From: Moniliophthora roreri
Taxonomy: Eukaryota; Basidiomycota; Agaricomycetes; Agaricales; Marasmiaceae
NCBI GenBank assembly: GCA_001466705.2
Contig: LATX02000194.1
Span: 310,001-374,000 of the forward strand
DNA length: 64,000 bases
Reading direction: 5' to 3'
How positions within the stretch are numbered: the first letter of the stretch is position 1; the number at the start of each line of letters is the position of its first letter. The notes beneath the pieces were generated by a model that was not told the origin of the DNA, did not search any database, and was given only the letters and a program-made list of their open reading frames with translations. Position numbers and translations under genes: made by a program. Of this stretch, positions 36,632 through 49,799 are shown one piece after another.

Positions 36632-38292
36632 ATGCACACTTTGCTGTTCATCGTCGTATTCGGCGTGGCCTCCAATATTGTCATTGCCCAAAATCGAGGG
36701 TTAGACTGTATTCTGAAGTGCTCTAACGATAATCTTCCTGCCGGGCCGTGCGATAGCGTGTACGTTTTCTTTTTCTACCGCATGAGACTTGAGAGATACC
36801 GATTGAAATTGCATCGTAGAACCCAATTCGACTGCGTCTGCACCAGCCAATCATACCAGGACGCCGTTGCGAAATGCCTCAAGGACAATTGTGTTGCTGA
36901 GGATATGCAGACTGCGATGAGTTTGCAACAGCAGAGCTGTGGTTCACGTATGTATTTCCTTTTCCGAGGTGCTGCTTAACCTGACCCGATCCCGATCCCA
37001 GGCAAGCCGACTCCTGGTGGTGGTGGCGAGAATCCTCCTCATCCTCCTGGACAGCAGAACCCTCCTGAACAGCAGAAGCAGCCCGAACAACAGAACCCTC
37101 CTGAGCAGCAGAAGCAGCCCGAGCAACAGAACCCTCCTGAGCAGCAGAAGCAGCCCGAACAGCAGAACCCTCCTGAGCAGGAGAAGCAACCTGAGCAGGA
37201 GAATCAACCTGAACAGCAGAACCCGCCTGAGCAGCAGAAGCAAACTGAGCAGCAGAATCAACCTGAACAGCAAAACAAACCTGAACAGCAAAACCCGCCT
37301 GAGCAGCAGACCCCACCCGGTGGTGGCTCGGATTGCGTTATGCAATGCGCTCAGGAAGCCCTTCCCTCTGGTCCTTGCAATGATATGTGTGTTTTCTATT
37401 TTTGATCCTACGTACCATACCACCCTCATCATTTCTAGATCCGATTTGGCATGCATCTGCACCAGCCCGAACTACCAACAGGCTGCTCTGGCTTGTATGA
37501 ACCAGAAATGTACCGCTGAAGCGATTCAGGACGCAGCGAACTTGCAACAGCAGCACTGTGCTGCGCGTAAGTACATCTTCCCGTTTGGTGTGGTGCTAGT
37601 CTGACCTTCTGGTATGATCTAGTTGCGTCCGGTGGCTCCGGCCCAAGTGGAGGCGAATCACAAGGCGGCGGTGAATCTCAAGGTAGCTCAAATCAAGGTC
37701 AAAGCCAAGGCCAGGGTGGCAGCTCGGACTGTGTCACACAATGTTCTGCTCAATCTCTGTCTGCTGATACCTGCAGTGATGGGTGCGTTTGAGCAGATCC
37801 TTACCAATCAGTTTCACTACTCACTGTTCATCATCACTAGATCCAACCTGGAATGCATTTGCACCAACGAGAAATACCAGAAAGCTGTTGCAGGCTGTAT
37901 TCAACAAAACTGTGCCGATCAATTGCAGGCAGCTGTGACTTTGCAGCAGCAGACCTGTACTTCGAGTAAGGTTACCTGTAACTTCTATGATACTATGCTA
38001 AACGGTTCATTCGCTAGCCGGTGGCTCCGGAACTGGTGGTTCGGGTTCAGGACGAGGGCCAAGTCCAACATCGGGTTCTAATCCAAGCGGTGGTTCTCCG
38101 GCACCTTCGTCAGCTCCAGGCCCTAAACCCACTAGCAGTGGCCGACCGAGCGCTACCTCTACCGCAGCTCCTAGTGCGTCAGCAAGTAACGCTGCAGAAC
38201 GATTGGGTGCAGCGGGATCCCAACTGAGAGAAGTTATGGTTGCGTTGGGCATGATCGTAGTTGGTATGTTTTTGGGTGCGGCTGCCATCTGA
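36632..38292 (+). CDS. Three-domain CFEM protein with GPI-type C-terminus
   Basis: Seven exons (36632-36759, 36820-36947, 37002-37386, 37439-37566, 37623-37782, 37841-37965, 38018-38292) give 442 residues. A signal peptide (about 1-19) precedes three CFEM modules, each with eight cysteines (CxxxC…C…CxC…C…C…C). An intron falls at a like position inside each. Module 1 and 2 are joined by a low-complexity linker of PEQQNPPEQQKQ repeats, module 2 and 3 by a Gly/Ser/Gln linker. The end is a Ser/Thr/Pro stretch, then a hydrophobic tail (VMVALGMIVVGMFLGAAAI) as for GPI anchoring. CFEM proteins act at the fungal surface, some in haem or iron capture and some as effectors; which applies here is unknown. 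Confidence 0.9.
37045..37315 (+). repeat. Coding minisatellite (PEQQ/NPPEQQKQ units)
   Basis: Imperfect tandem repeats encode Pro-Glu-Gln-Gln-rich units within exon 3 of the three-domain CFEM gene. Unit length is a multiple of three, so length changes would keep frame. Such linkers often vary between strains. Confidence 0.85.
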
Positions 38293-39405
38293 TAGTGTTG
38301 ATTTGGCAACTCCAAATTTCTGCGCGGAAATTGAAGACTTGCTTCTTGGCTTGAATGCGTGAACATCGAGTTATCGTCTTTGTGCGCATATATATCTTTT
38401 CCCCTCGTTATTCAGAAACATCTTATCATCCACGCTCATTTGTAGAGCGTCACCCGTTCTTAGCCTCTGCTTCGCGATACAGACGCGTATTACTAATAAA
38501 TATATTCCTATGCTCTCTACACTGAATCTGCTCGACAGGAATAACACCTAATGATGACAGCGAGGAAATCAATTTTTCAAATATGCAGCATTGCCACTTT
38601 TTCTTTAACATCCACGTCCTCGCCTTTCCCGCACCGAAAGCCTCCATCATCGCGTTTTATTCTGCACGGGTTGATTCCCAGCTCAAAACAGCAACCGGGA
38701 CACCGAATATTGGATCTGGACTCGGATTTCGGAATTTTTGTCGTGGGACTTAAATGTTAGGAATGCACTCAGCTAGGTTTGCTTCAAATCAAACCATGTT
38801 CGCAAGAGGCCGACAGTATATACCAGCAACGAAGTACCATCCATAGTTACAGTAATACGGTCACATTTTCGATCGTTCAATGACGAGAGATGCGGTACAC
38901 ACGAGGCTTTTTGTAAGTGCTCGTGATTCTCTGTCGACTCTTTGAATACTGCTGCTTCTTTCTACTTTGGGATGGAGGGGCCAGGGTGAGGGGTGAGGTC
39001 GGTGTGCGGACGCTCAAGATTTGGAGATACGGAAAGTGAAGTAGGTCAGTCCGTCTCTGTAAAATGCGAATTAATGTCACTAGATGATTTTTCAACTCCT
39101 TCGCCTGTTCCGAGTCCTTCGTTATGTCATTTTGCCCTGGTCTGCTCAATGACTTCCTTTGAACGCATTTATCACTATACAGCTTGCATTGCATTATATA
39201 GAGACCCTAGGAACCGTCGCCGAAATAATATCACCACTAATATTGTTCATATCAGCCAACAAGTAGTACCGGCCCCCCCCTCGGTGTGATATCCTCGGAT
39301 ATCAAAACATGGATAGAAGGAAGGTATTTGCCTAGTCCTCGTCTCAGAATTTTACAATAAGAAGGTTCAGTATTGAATCGTTTCACGGAAGCTCACGTCA
39401 ACCCT
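38293..39405. other. Convergent spacer, no gene seen
   Basis: About 1.1 kb between the three-domain CFEM stop (+) and the small GPI-type protein stop (-). Open frames such as minus 38877-39194 have no domain. Confidence 0.45.
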
Positions 39406-40128
39406 TCAAAGAACGAACGCGAACAGCGCCGCACCAACACCCGAGACAACAGCCCAGTTTCTGCGAATGTTTGCAGCACTGTTGTCAGAGTTGGCGCTGC
39501 CAGGTACGTTGCTGTTGGAAGAACTACCGGTTTTCTCGCTTGACACTGTGGTTCGAGTGTGGGTAGAACTGCCAACCCGGTCGTCTCCGGATGTTGCTCG
39601 AGTTGAAGTTGGGTTAGTTCCTCCAGCGATGCTAGCGCTCGGAAGGATTCCCTTTGCGTTATTGCAGCCCTGGACGTAGTCGTCATAAATATCTTGGATA
39701 TCGCTCTGTAGACCGGCATCACCCGGAACGAGGGAGGCAAAGCAGTTTAAGCACTCGCGCAAGTTTGCCACATCGGTGGTGCTGCAGCCACAAAGACGGT
39801 CAAACGACCTCGAACACCTCTGGCCAAAAAGTAGTCAGAAACTTGAATGATTCCCTGAACTCTGTAAATAATTACATACCTGAATGTCGCCAACTGTTGC
39901 TGCACATTGCGTTTGGCACTGCTCAGGAATGAGAGAAGGATCGAAATTCGTTTGGATTGAGTTTTGTTTAGCAACGAGGGTAGAGAGAGGATTCCTTGTG
40001 ACCAAGCTAGCCGATGCTTCAAGGGGAAAAAAAGAAATCATTCTGATGCACTTCAGCTTTATGAAAAGACGAATACCTGATCCTGATACGGCGAGAGTCA
40101 AGAACAGAGCAAAAGAGCTCTTGAACAT
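39406..40128 (-). CDS. Small secreted Cys-containing protein with GPI-type tail
   Basis: Exons 40077-40128, 39880-40016 and 39406-39819 give 200 residues. A signal peptide (MFKSSFALFLTLAVSGS) leads to a module with paired cysteines (IPEQCQTQCAATV, then RCSRSFDRLCGCSTTDV and NLRECLNCFASLV), spaced much as in CFEM-like or related agaric surface proteins. A Ser/Thr-rich stalk follows, then the hydrophobic tail WAVVSGVGAALFAFVL, the usual GPI signal. It lies between the two CFEM genes, in a group of surface-protein genes. Function unknown. Confidence 0.82.
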
Positions 40129-40753
40129 CTTGTTAAGTGAAAGAAGACCGCGGGGGCAGAGTTGGGCGCCCTTCGAACACCTGGTAAAGCGAGGAATGTA
40201 ACCGTGGCCTGGATGAGTTCTTTTATTAGGACTAACAAGGTTTAGGGTTTCTTCCAAGGTTTCAAGGTACGATGTTGCTTTTATGAATTTGCCAAGAGAA
40301 GAGATGTCGATATCGTATTTTGTACCGTTCGAGGTGAATGGTGTACCAGATCTTTGTTATCATCAAAGCACAAGTGACGGGATGAAATCATCATGTCAAA
40401 ACTGGCTACCCATAGCGATGGGAACTGTCTAAAAATTGTGTTGTGGGAACAAATGCACACCAGACTAAGCGTTAATAGGTAGTCGGTGACAGGCTTTCGG
40501 AGCTTCACCCTATCTCTTCAGCAGAAGGATGAACGCTGGGCCCGGCAAGTCCCCAAAGTATTTATGAGGTGAGTCCCATCATATTGATGGTTTTCGTTTT
40601 GACAGATGGGGAGCTGGGAGTCTCGTCTGCTAGTATTCCAGCGCCTATATGGATTCACGAGTGGAAGCAAGTCCGAGTTGGCATTACCGAAAACATGAGG
40701 ATGGAGATGATTAAGTGTGGAGAATGGAAATCACGCGAGGCAAGTCTGAGTTC

Positions 40754-40781
40754 GCCACGGGTTTCGCGCCACGGGTTTCGC
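40754..40781. repeat. 14-bp perfect tandem duplication
   Basis: GCCACGGGTTTCGC occurs twice head to tail. Small and without evident function. Confidence 0.8.
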
Positions 40782-41756
40782 GCCCCGCGTTCTGAACTGG
40801 ATTTCATTGATCATTACCTTCCCGTACGTACGATCTCGGTAAGTCTCCGTATTCTGATGCATCCAGTGCCATCCGACGAACGAAATCTGGACTGTCACCA
40901 TACGGCGCTTATCGGCCAGAGGGAGACACAACATGTGGGCGCGGGTAAGAGTAAGGGTGAGGATAAGTAGACAGGCTGGGGTATGAGGTGCCAGGGAAAA
41001 GATCCTGACCCCATAACGACCACGCAAAATTGCTGATATTGGAAACAAAAGCATGGTTTTGCTTTGTAACTGAATTCAGGTCAGCCAGGAAGACATGTTG
41101 GAGACAGGTGAACGGGCAGGCATACCCTTCCTCCTCTTCGGCTTGCGATACCTCAATTTCCATTACGCATCATATATCGCCCTTTTCTTCCTACTAGCAG
41201 CCGTCCAGCGCGTACATGCGAGCATCGTGTCTCTTGACTGACGCCAAAGCTTTGGACTGATGATGGCGAGGAGAACAGGCCACCGATGGTACATAACTTG
41301 TGTCCCTCTTTAGTCCCATCTGCATAGGTAAGGCAAAGTAGTTCACATACCCAAACGCCGGCGTACGTTTACCGTTATCCAAATTCTCCCTCTGCCGCCC
41401 AACTCAAAGTCAAGCTGATAATCCGTCATGCTGTCGCAAAGGTACCGGATAGCACATTTCTCAGCCAAAAACTTGTAGCAAAATTCCGAGTTTGAGCTTT
41501 TGATGGGTGTGTGGAAACCAAGTAGTATACACATACTAGTCAGTCTCAATATCAAAAGAAAAGGAATGGAGATACGCCTTTGGAATAGAGTGCTGAAAAA
41601 GGCTCCGTCACGGTCATCAAACGCGAGTGTGGATGAGTGGGAATGCGACGAGCGCTTAGCTCTTGATCTGATTCAACGACCCACGAGTGTTGAGAAAGAG
41701 TGGCTATATGAACAAAGGTCCAAAGAAGAAGGAGAAGATGCAATGGTTGATTAGGG

Positions 41757-41815
41757 CCTGACCGGGAATTGAACCTGGGTACAAGACGGCCCTCATCTCT
41801 TAGCGACAACGGGCG
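41757..41815 (-). tRNA. tRNA-like 3' portion, possibly truncated
   Basis: On minus the sequence GGTTCAATTCC matches the B-box/T-loop consensus and is flanked by a near-complete five-base T stem (CCAGG with CCCGG, one mismatch). A 3' acceptor half TCAGGCC follows, but no matching GGCCTGA was found upstream at tRNA distance, and the anticodon arm does not fold clearly. A truncated tRNA, a tRNA-derived repeat end or chance are all possible. Confidence 0.25.
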
Positions 41816-42140
41816 GGAAGGCGCGCCGCGATCCTCGTCCAAACATTTGCGTGGCGTCACGTTGTCCTCACGTTTCCTGTGACAGTTCGTGACCTCGCAT
41901 CTCCTCGATTAGTGGGATTAGTGGGATCGTCAAACCAAACGAAACCCTAACAAGGAATCGTACTACTAGACATCAGGCCGTGCAAAGAGTGGCCGGTGAC
42001 CCACCAATTAATCGGACGCACACCCATGTTGCTGTCAGTCTACGCGTCCCTGCAAAGATTCAGGTACATACACACTTGAAGCTTGACAGAGTGAAGCTTG
42101 AAAGGTTTGAAATTCAGTAGACACACTGGGTTTGGAAAAG

Positions 42141-42290
42141 AATTAGTTTGACAGAACAATTAGTTGAAAGGATACGTTATCAACGCGTTTCCGGTCGCCA
42201 GAAACGTGCGATGACCCGAAAGTTCGCATTTTAGTCGTTTGTGCCTGAAGAACCTGTTTATGTAGCAGAACTTTTTCTCAACCCAGAGTA
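42141..42290. repeat. Dispersed repeat, copy 2
   Basis: Counterpart of 35430-35765: GACAGAACAAT, CCAGAAACGTGCG and CATTTTAGTCGTTTGTGC blocks in the same order and orientation. Confidence 0.4.
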
Positions 42291-42507
42291 AGACCATAAA
42301 GGAGACTGCTTTTCTGATTCTGATTCCGACTCTCTATGTATGTATCAATAAACTACACGACTATGAACACTGCTACTTTACTTGGAGCTTTGAGTACACC
42401 TATACACGTACAACACAACATTGATAACAAACGACAGACGACAGCGAGCGAGAACGAGAAAACAAAAAACAAAGTCCCAGGAAGCAAACCAACGAACGAT
42501 ATGAATC

Positions 42508-44678
42508 CTACACAGTTCCCTCTCTCTCCCTCTCCTTATTCTTCCCAGTCCCAGCAAGAAACGACATACTCCTTCTTCCCTCCAGTTTCTTCAACAACTT
42601 TTGCGCCAATAACGCGTCTTCCACAGCTACAGGTTCGATCGGTGATGTCGGTGTTGGAGGTAGCGGCGTGGCGTTGGTATTTGGGTTTCGATTCGGTACC
42701 GGCGAACGAGAATGCGGTGATTTAGATGTAGGGCTCGTATTCGCAGTCGGTGCGGGTGCAGGCAACACCAACCTACCCCACGCACTCATCCTCGTCCCTG
42801 CGCTTACCCCCATCTCCACACCACCTCCTTCCCTGGATACAACAGTAACACGCTTCGGTACCGCAGCAAATGGATCTGGATCGTCTCTCCACTCTTTTTC
42901 TTCCTCCTTGTCCTTGTCCTTCCCATTCGCTGTACTAGGCCTCCTAGTTTGAGGTGGTACGTCCCCTTCCAACGACGAAGAATCACGTAGCCTCTCAAAC
43001 GCACTCCATCTCCCGCTTCCATTTCCGTTCCGAGTAAAGAATGACGAAAGCCGTAGTGTAGACCCAGGTTTACGGTCTCGGCGGAGTGGGTGAGGACGTA
43101 ATCTCGGGAGAGGCGGCGTCGAAGGTGCTGGGAAGTAATTGTAAGCTGAAGGAGGATGAGCATGAGCATGCGGCCGTGTGATGGTCGCGGTGACGTTGGT
43201 GTTTGTACTGCTCGCAACTGGTACTGCGGTGTTGGCCGTATGTATACTGGTGCGGGAAGTTGTGGGCGAGCTATCGACTCTAAAGTGGACACTCTTTGTA
43301 GGCGAGTCGTCGTTATCCGCCACAAAGGTGCTCGTTCTTGAGATTGTAGGCGAGGGCGGCATTGGCGAACCCTCACACGAACTCTTCTTTTGTCGTTGCC
43401 TTTGTAAAACAGGCGACGCAAAGAAATCCAACTCCAGCTCTTGTTCATCGTAAAAGCTTCTTTTTCTGCGCATAGCAACACCGGCACACATATCGACGTC
43501 GATATCAAAGACACCTGGAGAAGCAAAGGATTCGATAGAAGCTACGTCGGCGTCAAAGGAGTGGCGTCGTTTAATCGGAGTGGGAGTAGTAGGGAGCGGT
43601 CTTGGGTTCTCTGGTGTAATGAGCGTGCTTGCAGTAGAGCTGCTAAAGGATATAGGCGAGGTAGGTGAGACGGGAGAAGCAGTCGAAGCAGTCGAAGTTA
43701 AAGTCGAGGTACAAGAAGATGTATGCGCCCCTTTGGCTTGTGACATTCCCGTTCCCGTTCCCGTCAGCGTTCCGCCCGTCAGGGTTTCCATACCCACTGA
43801 CGTTAGCGTTGAGCCAGGAACCGAGGAGGGCGGAGGAATGATGATGTTCGGTTTAGGGCGGGAATGATGATGATTGACTGTAAAGAGGCGAACAGGCGCA
43901 GGGTTTGTGGCGAGAGTAGTGTCGGGGAATGTCAGACGAGTAGTGCTAGTGCTAGCGGTGAAAGCGATATTTACTGGAATGGTGGTTGGAATAGTCATTT
44001 CTGTTGGTTGTGGTTGGCCTGTACACGCAGATGTTAGCTTGTAAAGGCAAGAGGAAGAGGGAGAATACGCACGCATAAAAGCCACGAAAAGACAGCCAAT
44101 AGATAAGACTAGAAGTGTATTGGCGATTAAGAGGAAGACGGCGTCTATACCCAAAGTAAGTTTGATTTCAATTTGAGGATAACCCTGAGCTAATTACCAA
44201 TGCGACAAATATGCAATATGCCAGCGAATAAAGACAAGATTTGACTTGCGAGGAGTACGGGGTTTGGGACGTTGTCGGCGTCGTCTGCCAGAAACGCATA
44301 GCAAATGAGTGGGATACTCGCTGTTGCCTCCAATACGAAGAACAGTGGGCTAAGCACCGGATTGACCGAGGGTATGAGTCCCAGAATGGTTCCTGCGAGT
44401 ACGAGAGCACCCAAAGACGCGATGTAGATTCGATGGGTTGTTGCGAGATATACAGCGAGACATGCTTGGAGTGTCCATACGAGCGTTGATGTGAGCGGAA
44501 GCGGTACGCCTGCGAGGATGCTGGTGACGGTGATGAGAAGAATGAAAATGCGAGTTCTGCGATAAAGAATGGAAAGAACGAGTGCAAAGAGAGGAACTGC
44601 AAAGAATATGGAATGACCGGCAATGCCACTGGCAATGGTGACTGAAGACATGAAAGGAGCGTAGAGGGTAGAGTGCAA
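42508..44678 (-). CDS. Polytopic membrane protein with long disordered tail
   Basis: Exons 44198-44678, 44073-44144 and 42508-44018 give 687 residues in frame. The first 190 residues contain about seven hydrophobic stretches (for example SIFFAVPLFALVLSILY, IFILLITVTSILAGVPL, YIASLGALVLAGTILGLI and FLLIANTLLVLSIGCLFVAF), with short loops. The remaining 490 are rich in Ser, Thr and Pro with several basic RRK/RRH sites, consistent with a regulated cytoplasmic tail. A receptor-like role is possible but no family was recognised. Met at 44648 is an alternative start. The second intron (44019-44072) is 54 nt and free of stops, so it can be retained in frame. Confidence 0.75.
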
Positions 44679-45424
44679 GAATTGCCCGTTTTACTGTAGA
44701 TTTAGACTATATCGACATTGCATCATCAGAGCAGCAGGTCACCGAGTAATCACCGCGGACGCCCAGTCATCGCTGCCAGCTGCCAGCAAGCTGCTCGGCC
44801 TTTCTTCTCCCAACGCCGACTGTCAGTGAAGTGACTCGCAATCACCACAGCAACAACGTCAACTCGCGCCTCCAGACTCAGACTCGTAGAAGGAGAGTGC
44901 GTTCTACCCGCGTACCCGCGCTCCCCCACCTCAAAAGGGTATACATTCTGTCTGCTTACAGGAGGCTAGTAAAAATGCAGGTTTCGTTGGCCCGTGTTCT
45001 TCGCTAGTAAGAGGACGACGACGACGACGACGACTTCGGCCTTGCAATGCACTCCGATCCACAGTACTGAAAGTATCCAAACTACAAGGGTGCGTCAGAG
45101 CTCGTAGCACTCTAGGGAGGAATCTTTTGCAAGTTCCTTCTAGCTCTTCCACGTCTAATCCCTTACCAAACTTCCCCTACCAGCCTGTCCCTACCTGACG
45201 GCTACCAAGCAAATCCTTGTCATGTCAGTGCCAGAGCCTCGGAAACATGAACACGCAAATTTCTTGTATTATTAAAAGGTTGGGTATACACCTCTATTGG
45301 CTGGAATATTTCAACAAAAAAGACAGACAGTGAATCGAATCGAATGGGTGGTCGGCGAAACATTTCAGCGTTCAACTTATCAAGCCATATCCCTCAGAAA
45401 CATTAAATTTCCTACTTGTCGTCG
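44679..45424. other. Intergenic, no gene seen
   Basis: Holds the promoter of the polytopic protein and the 3' end of the two-domain CFEM gene, both on minus. A short GAC repeat lies near 45012-45032. Confidence 0.45.
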
Positions 45425-46380
45425 TCACGCTCCTGGAACTGGACGAGCGCCAACCTGGGGCTCAGGTTTCATGACTAGAAGGGTTGATCAACAAAACAGA
45501 AAATCGTGACAGAAAGAAGACATACAGGGACCACAGTTGGTCTTTTGCAACGTCAGCGCATTAAGAATTGATCCAGAGGTGCACTTGTCGTTCTTGTTCA
45601 AGCAAGCCATAAACCCTTTTCTATAGGCGTCGTCGGTGCAGATGCATTTCAAATCGGTTCTAGTAGTAGAATGAATGATGTGAGACTGGTGCGGCACTAC
45701 CCCATCAAAGATAAACAACGGACATGTCTTTGCAAGCACTAGAGGTAAGAGCTTCTTGAGCGCATTGCGTAACACAGTCCGAGCTGCCCCCGGAGGGGTT
45801 CTGTTCAGGAGGATTCTTCTGCTCGGGCGGGGGCGGGGGTGGGGCCTTGTTGTCCTCAGGCTTCTTCTGCTCGGGCGGGGGCGGGGTCTGGTCCTCAGGT
45901 TTCTTCTGCTCGGGCGGGGGCGGGGTCTGGTCCTCAGGCTTCTTCTGCTCGGGCGGGGGCGGGGTATTCTGCTCAGGGGTATTCTGCTGCTCAGACGGCT
46001 TGACTAGGATAAGATCGGGATTATGAATAATGCTCTGAAGAGAAAGATCAAGATACATACGTGAGCCACAGCTTTGACTTTGCAAACCCATCGCACTCTG
46101 CAAATCGGCGGAAGCACATTTTTCCTGAAGGCATTTCTTAACTGCGTCTTGGTATGATTGGTTGGTGCAGATGCATTGTAAATCTTGTCTACGAATTCGA
46201 GGTCAGCTGTGTAGGGGAAAAGGGGAAAAAGAATGCAACGTACATCGAACTACATGGACCTGCAGAGAGATTATCGTTGGAGCATTTTAGAATGCATGGT
46301 AGCCCGGAATCTTGGGCAACGACGATATCAATGAGGGTGGTGCCGAATATGACGGTGAACAAAAAAGTATTGATGCGCAT
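45425..46380 (-). CDS. Two-domain CFEM secreted protein
   Basis: Exons 46244-46380, 46061-46188, 45724-46003, 45526-45659 and 45425-45474 give 242 residues in frame. A signal peptide (about 1-22) is followed by a CFEM module (CILKCSNDNLSAGPC, LQCICTNQSYQDAV, SQSC), a low-complexity linker of PPPPEQKKPEDQT units, and a second CFEM module (DCVTQCAQEALTSSAC, LKCICTDDAY, CTSGSILNAL, NCG). It then ends with about 18 residues and no hydrophobic GPI tail, so it should be released. It is clearly paralogous to the three-domain gene at 36.6 kb: same intron positions, near-identical first module and shared promoter box. Confidence 0.88.
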
Positions 46381-46468
46381 GATGGATGGCAGGGATTAAT
46401 GGATGCAGAGATAAAAGGTGGTAAGAAAAGAAAGGGTAATGAAGGGTACGTTGGGAGCCTGCTATCAA

Positions 46469-46489
46469 ATATAATGTCGGACAGCGGAA
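46469..46489 (-). promoter_or_regulatory. Promoter box of the two-domain CFEM gene
   Basis: On minus it reads TTCCGCTGTCCGACATTATA plus T, about 90 bp before the start at 46380. It matches the element at 36557-36577 at all but one position. Confidence 0.6.
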
Positions 46490-47976
46490 ACGTATCCTCT
46501 GCCAAAACTATGTGCCGGAGCATGTTCTTAGGCTATGAGCGGAATGAGATACATGACATTTGCATAACATTACTCGCGGATGGAATACTCGCGGATCACT
46601 TTGCCGCCTAAAGTCTGATTTTGATTTAGGCCGTCAGATTCATCCTAGAATTCGAGAAATAGAAAGACATTTTCGCTGACCCTTCTAGCTTCAACTCCAT
46701 TCCCTCTGATTAGCATCTTCATATTCGAAGATCAACAATTCCTCAGCGAGAAGTCAAAACCTGCATTCATTGGCACGTCAGGCTCCAATGCGCCCAGATC
46801 GATTTGGTCGGGATTGAGGAAGGTGGAAAGTTGTCGTGAACCCCGTCCCATGCTCTAGGTCCGGATCAAACCCTGACACGCGGAGGGTCTGACCGATACC
46901 CATCTTCTCCAACGTCGGCTCCCAGCGGAGCGATGTGCAAATGACGTCGACCCACGGACAAGTGTAGGGTAGGATATCGGCAGTATATGTCAAAACTCGC
47001 AGCAGGAAGCCGTGTTATTGTCAATTCTTCTCTTTTGATGACGAAAACTGTAAAGTGCTGACTTTCCAGAACCCAGCATTCAAATATTCAAATTCAGGCC
47101 CTCATCGACACCGGAATTATCTCTTCCAGCATCTTCACATCCGACGACTACCAATCACGATCACAAGAACTGCACAACATTGCTCTGTCACCCTGGCCTA
47201 CCGCCGTTTTGTCATGGGTCGCAAAATGGATAGGGATGCTAAATAGGAATAAGACCGGGCTAGTCAGCACCGACCCGCCTCACCCTTAACGCCTAAATCC
47301 AACGCGTTATTGGGAAGAGAAACGTAGTTCTCCTTTCAGGGATCCCTTTGTTTTCCAGTGTCACTCACTTCACCACCCCATCCAAGAATGTTATGTGTCA
47401 CCTTTGTACGAATAGCTACGCGCACTTATGCCTATGCTAACGTATGTTCGCTTCACCGAAACGATGCCCTGATTGCGGTTTAAACGATTGCCTTACTTAG
47501 ATCCCGTCAGTCTGCGGAATTGGCCACCTTTTTGTTGGTGTGACAGGATGCTGAAGGTTCTGGGCATATCGCTTCCCTGAATATCTCGACTGCATGGTGT
47601 AACTAGGACCAACTACTCTCGACAGCCTGGTAGTCATCATTCATCCTGATTTCGATCAAATACTTATTGACAGTGACGAGTGCTGGTGTGCCCCGAATAG
47701 CGTTGATTATGATGAGATGCTCGAAGAGTTGTATAAGATGGCGGAGGTTTACCTCAGCGGGAAGATCTCAGATGTTGATTGTGGGACTTCCGTAGCATTT
47801 GTTGACTAGAAATCCTACTCAAAGCTCGAAGTACTTCAAATTAGATCGCAGGCAACGAATGAACTCCAGTGGCCCGAGATACTGTTTCCGGCCTTCGTCT
47901 TCCCTCCACTTCCGAAATTCATCTCACCGGCGCGCGCGCGTATCCAGTTTGTAAACCGCATATTCAAGTATATCAG
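46490..47976. other. Intergenic with a possible exon fragment
   Basis: No complete gene. On plus, an AG acceptor-like site near 47606 opens a frame of about 65 codons to a TAG at 47807-47809 (…HPDFDQILIDSDECWCAP…, …EELYKMAEVYLSGK…) with protein-like composition but no start and no upstream exon found. The minus frame 46778-46993 (71 codons) is also protein-like but unrecognised. Either could be a decayed gene piece. Confidence 0.3.
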
Positions 47977-49240
<1,264 letters not shown>

Positions 49241-49492
49241 AACTGGAGAATGTAGCTACATACATGCTTGCTTTTATACTACTCTAAAGGATAAGTTCCA
49301 TGGATAAATGGTGAAACCTAGTAAGCTATGGATGTAAGCTACTGAATACTTGTGAGACAAAGTATCCAAGAATAATGTGTCTTGTAGAGACACAATACAA
49401 TCGTCTGACAGTGGAAGAAGCTATACATGTGTTCTACATGAGTTCTACTATATTGTACATGAGGCTACAATACTCCTACTGGACGAGAGAGC

Positions 49493-49799
49493 TGTTATGA
49501 AAAACACCTTTACGCCACATTATTTACACATGTATGTAGCATATTCTTAATCTCCAAACTGCGACACATGTTATACGAACATTATTACGATCGACAAGCA
49601 TGTATACATATCATATTAACGTTTCATTCACTACATACATACATGAGGATATTAGTATATAAGAAGTAGTTAGTACGACTATGTACTCCAGTCTTGAGCT
49701 GGTTTATTCCTAGCCAGTAATTGATTCATTCTCATCCTTCTTACCTTTGTCTGAGTTTGAGGGAGCACTTGCCAGGTCAGAACTGGTTGGTCGCTAACA
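49493..49799 (+). repeat. 5' LTR (left image of the same LTR)
   Basis: Starts TGTTATGAAAAACACC and ends GCTAACA, with TGTTA/TAACA inverted ends. It is the image of 51151-51457 created by the duplicated 1.66-kb segment. AGAGC at 49488-49492 is the target-site duplication half. Confidence 0.85.

Larger units (their letters stand above)
40129..42507. other. 2.4-kb intergenic region
   Basis: No protein gene recognised. It contains a 14-bp tandem repeat (40754-40781), a tRNA-like 3' half (about 41757-41815, minus) and copy 2 of a dispersed repeat (42141-42290). Confidence 0.45.

Noticed and set aside
36879..37462. Long minus-strand frames opposite the CFEM repeats
   Set aside because: They are shadows of the PEQQ-coding minisatellite and have only low-complexity content.
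41757..41815. Complete functional tRNA gene
   Set aside because: The 5' acceptor strand and a clear anticodon arm are missing; reported only as tRNA-like with low confidence.
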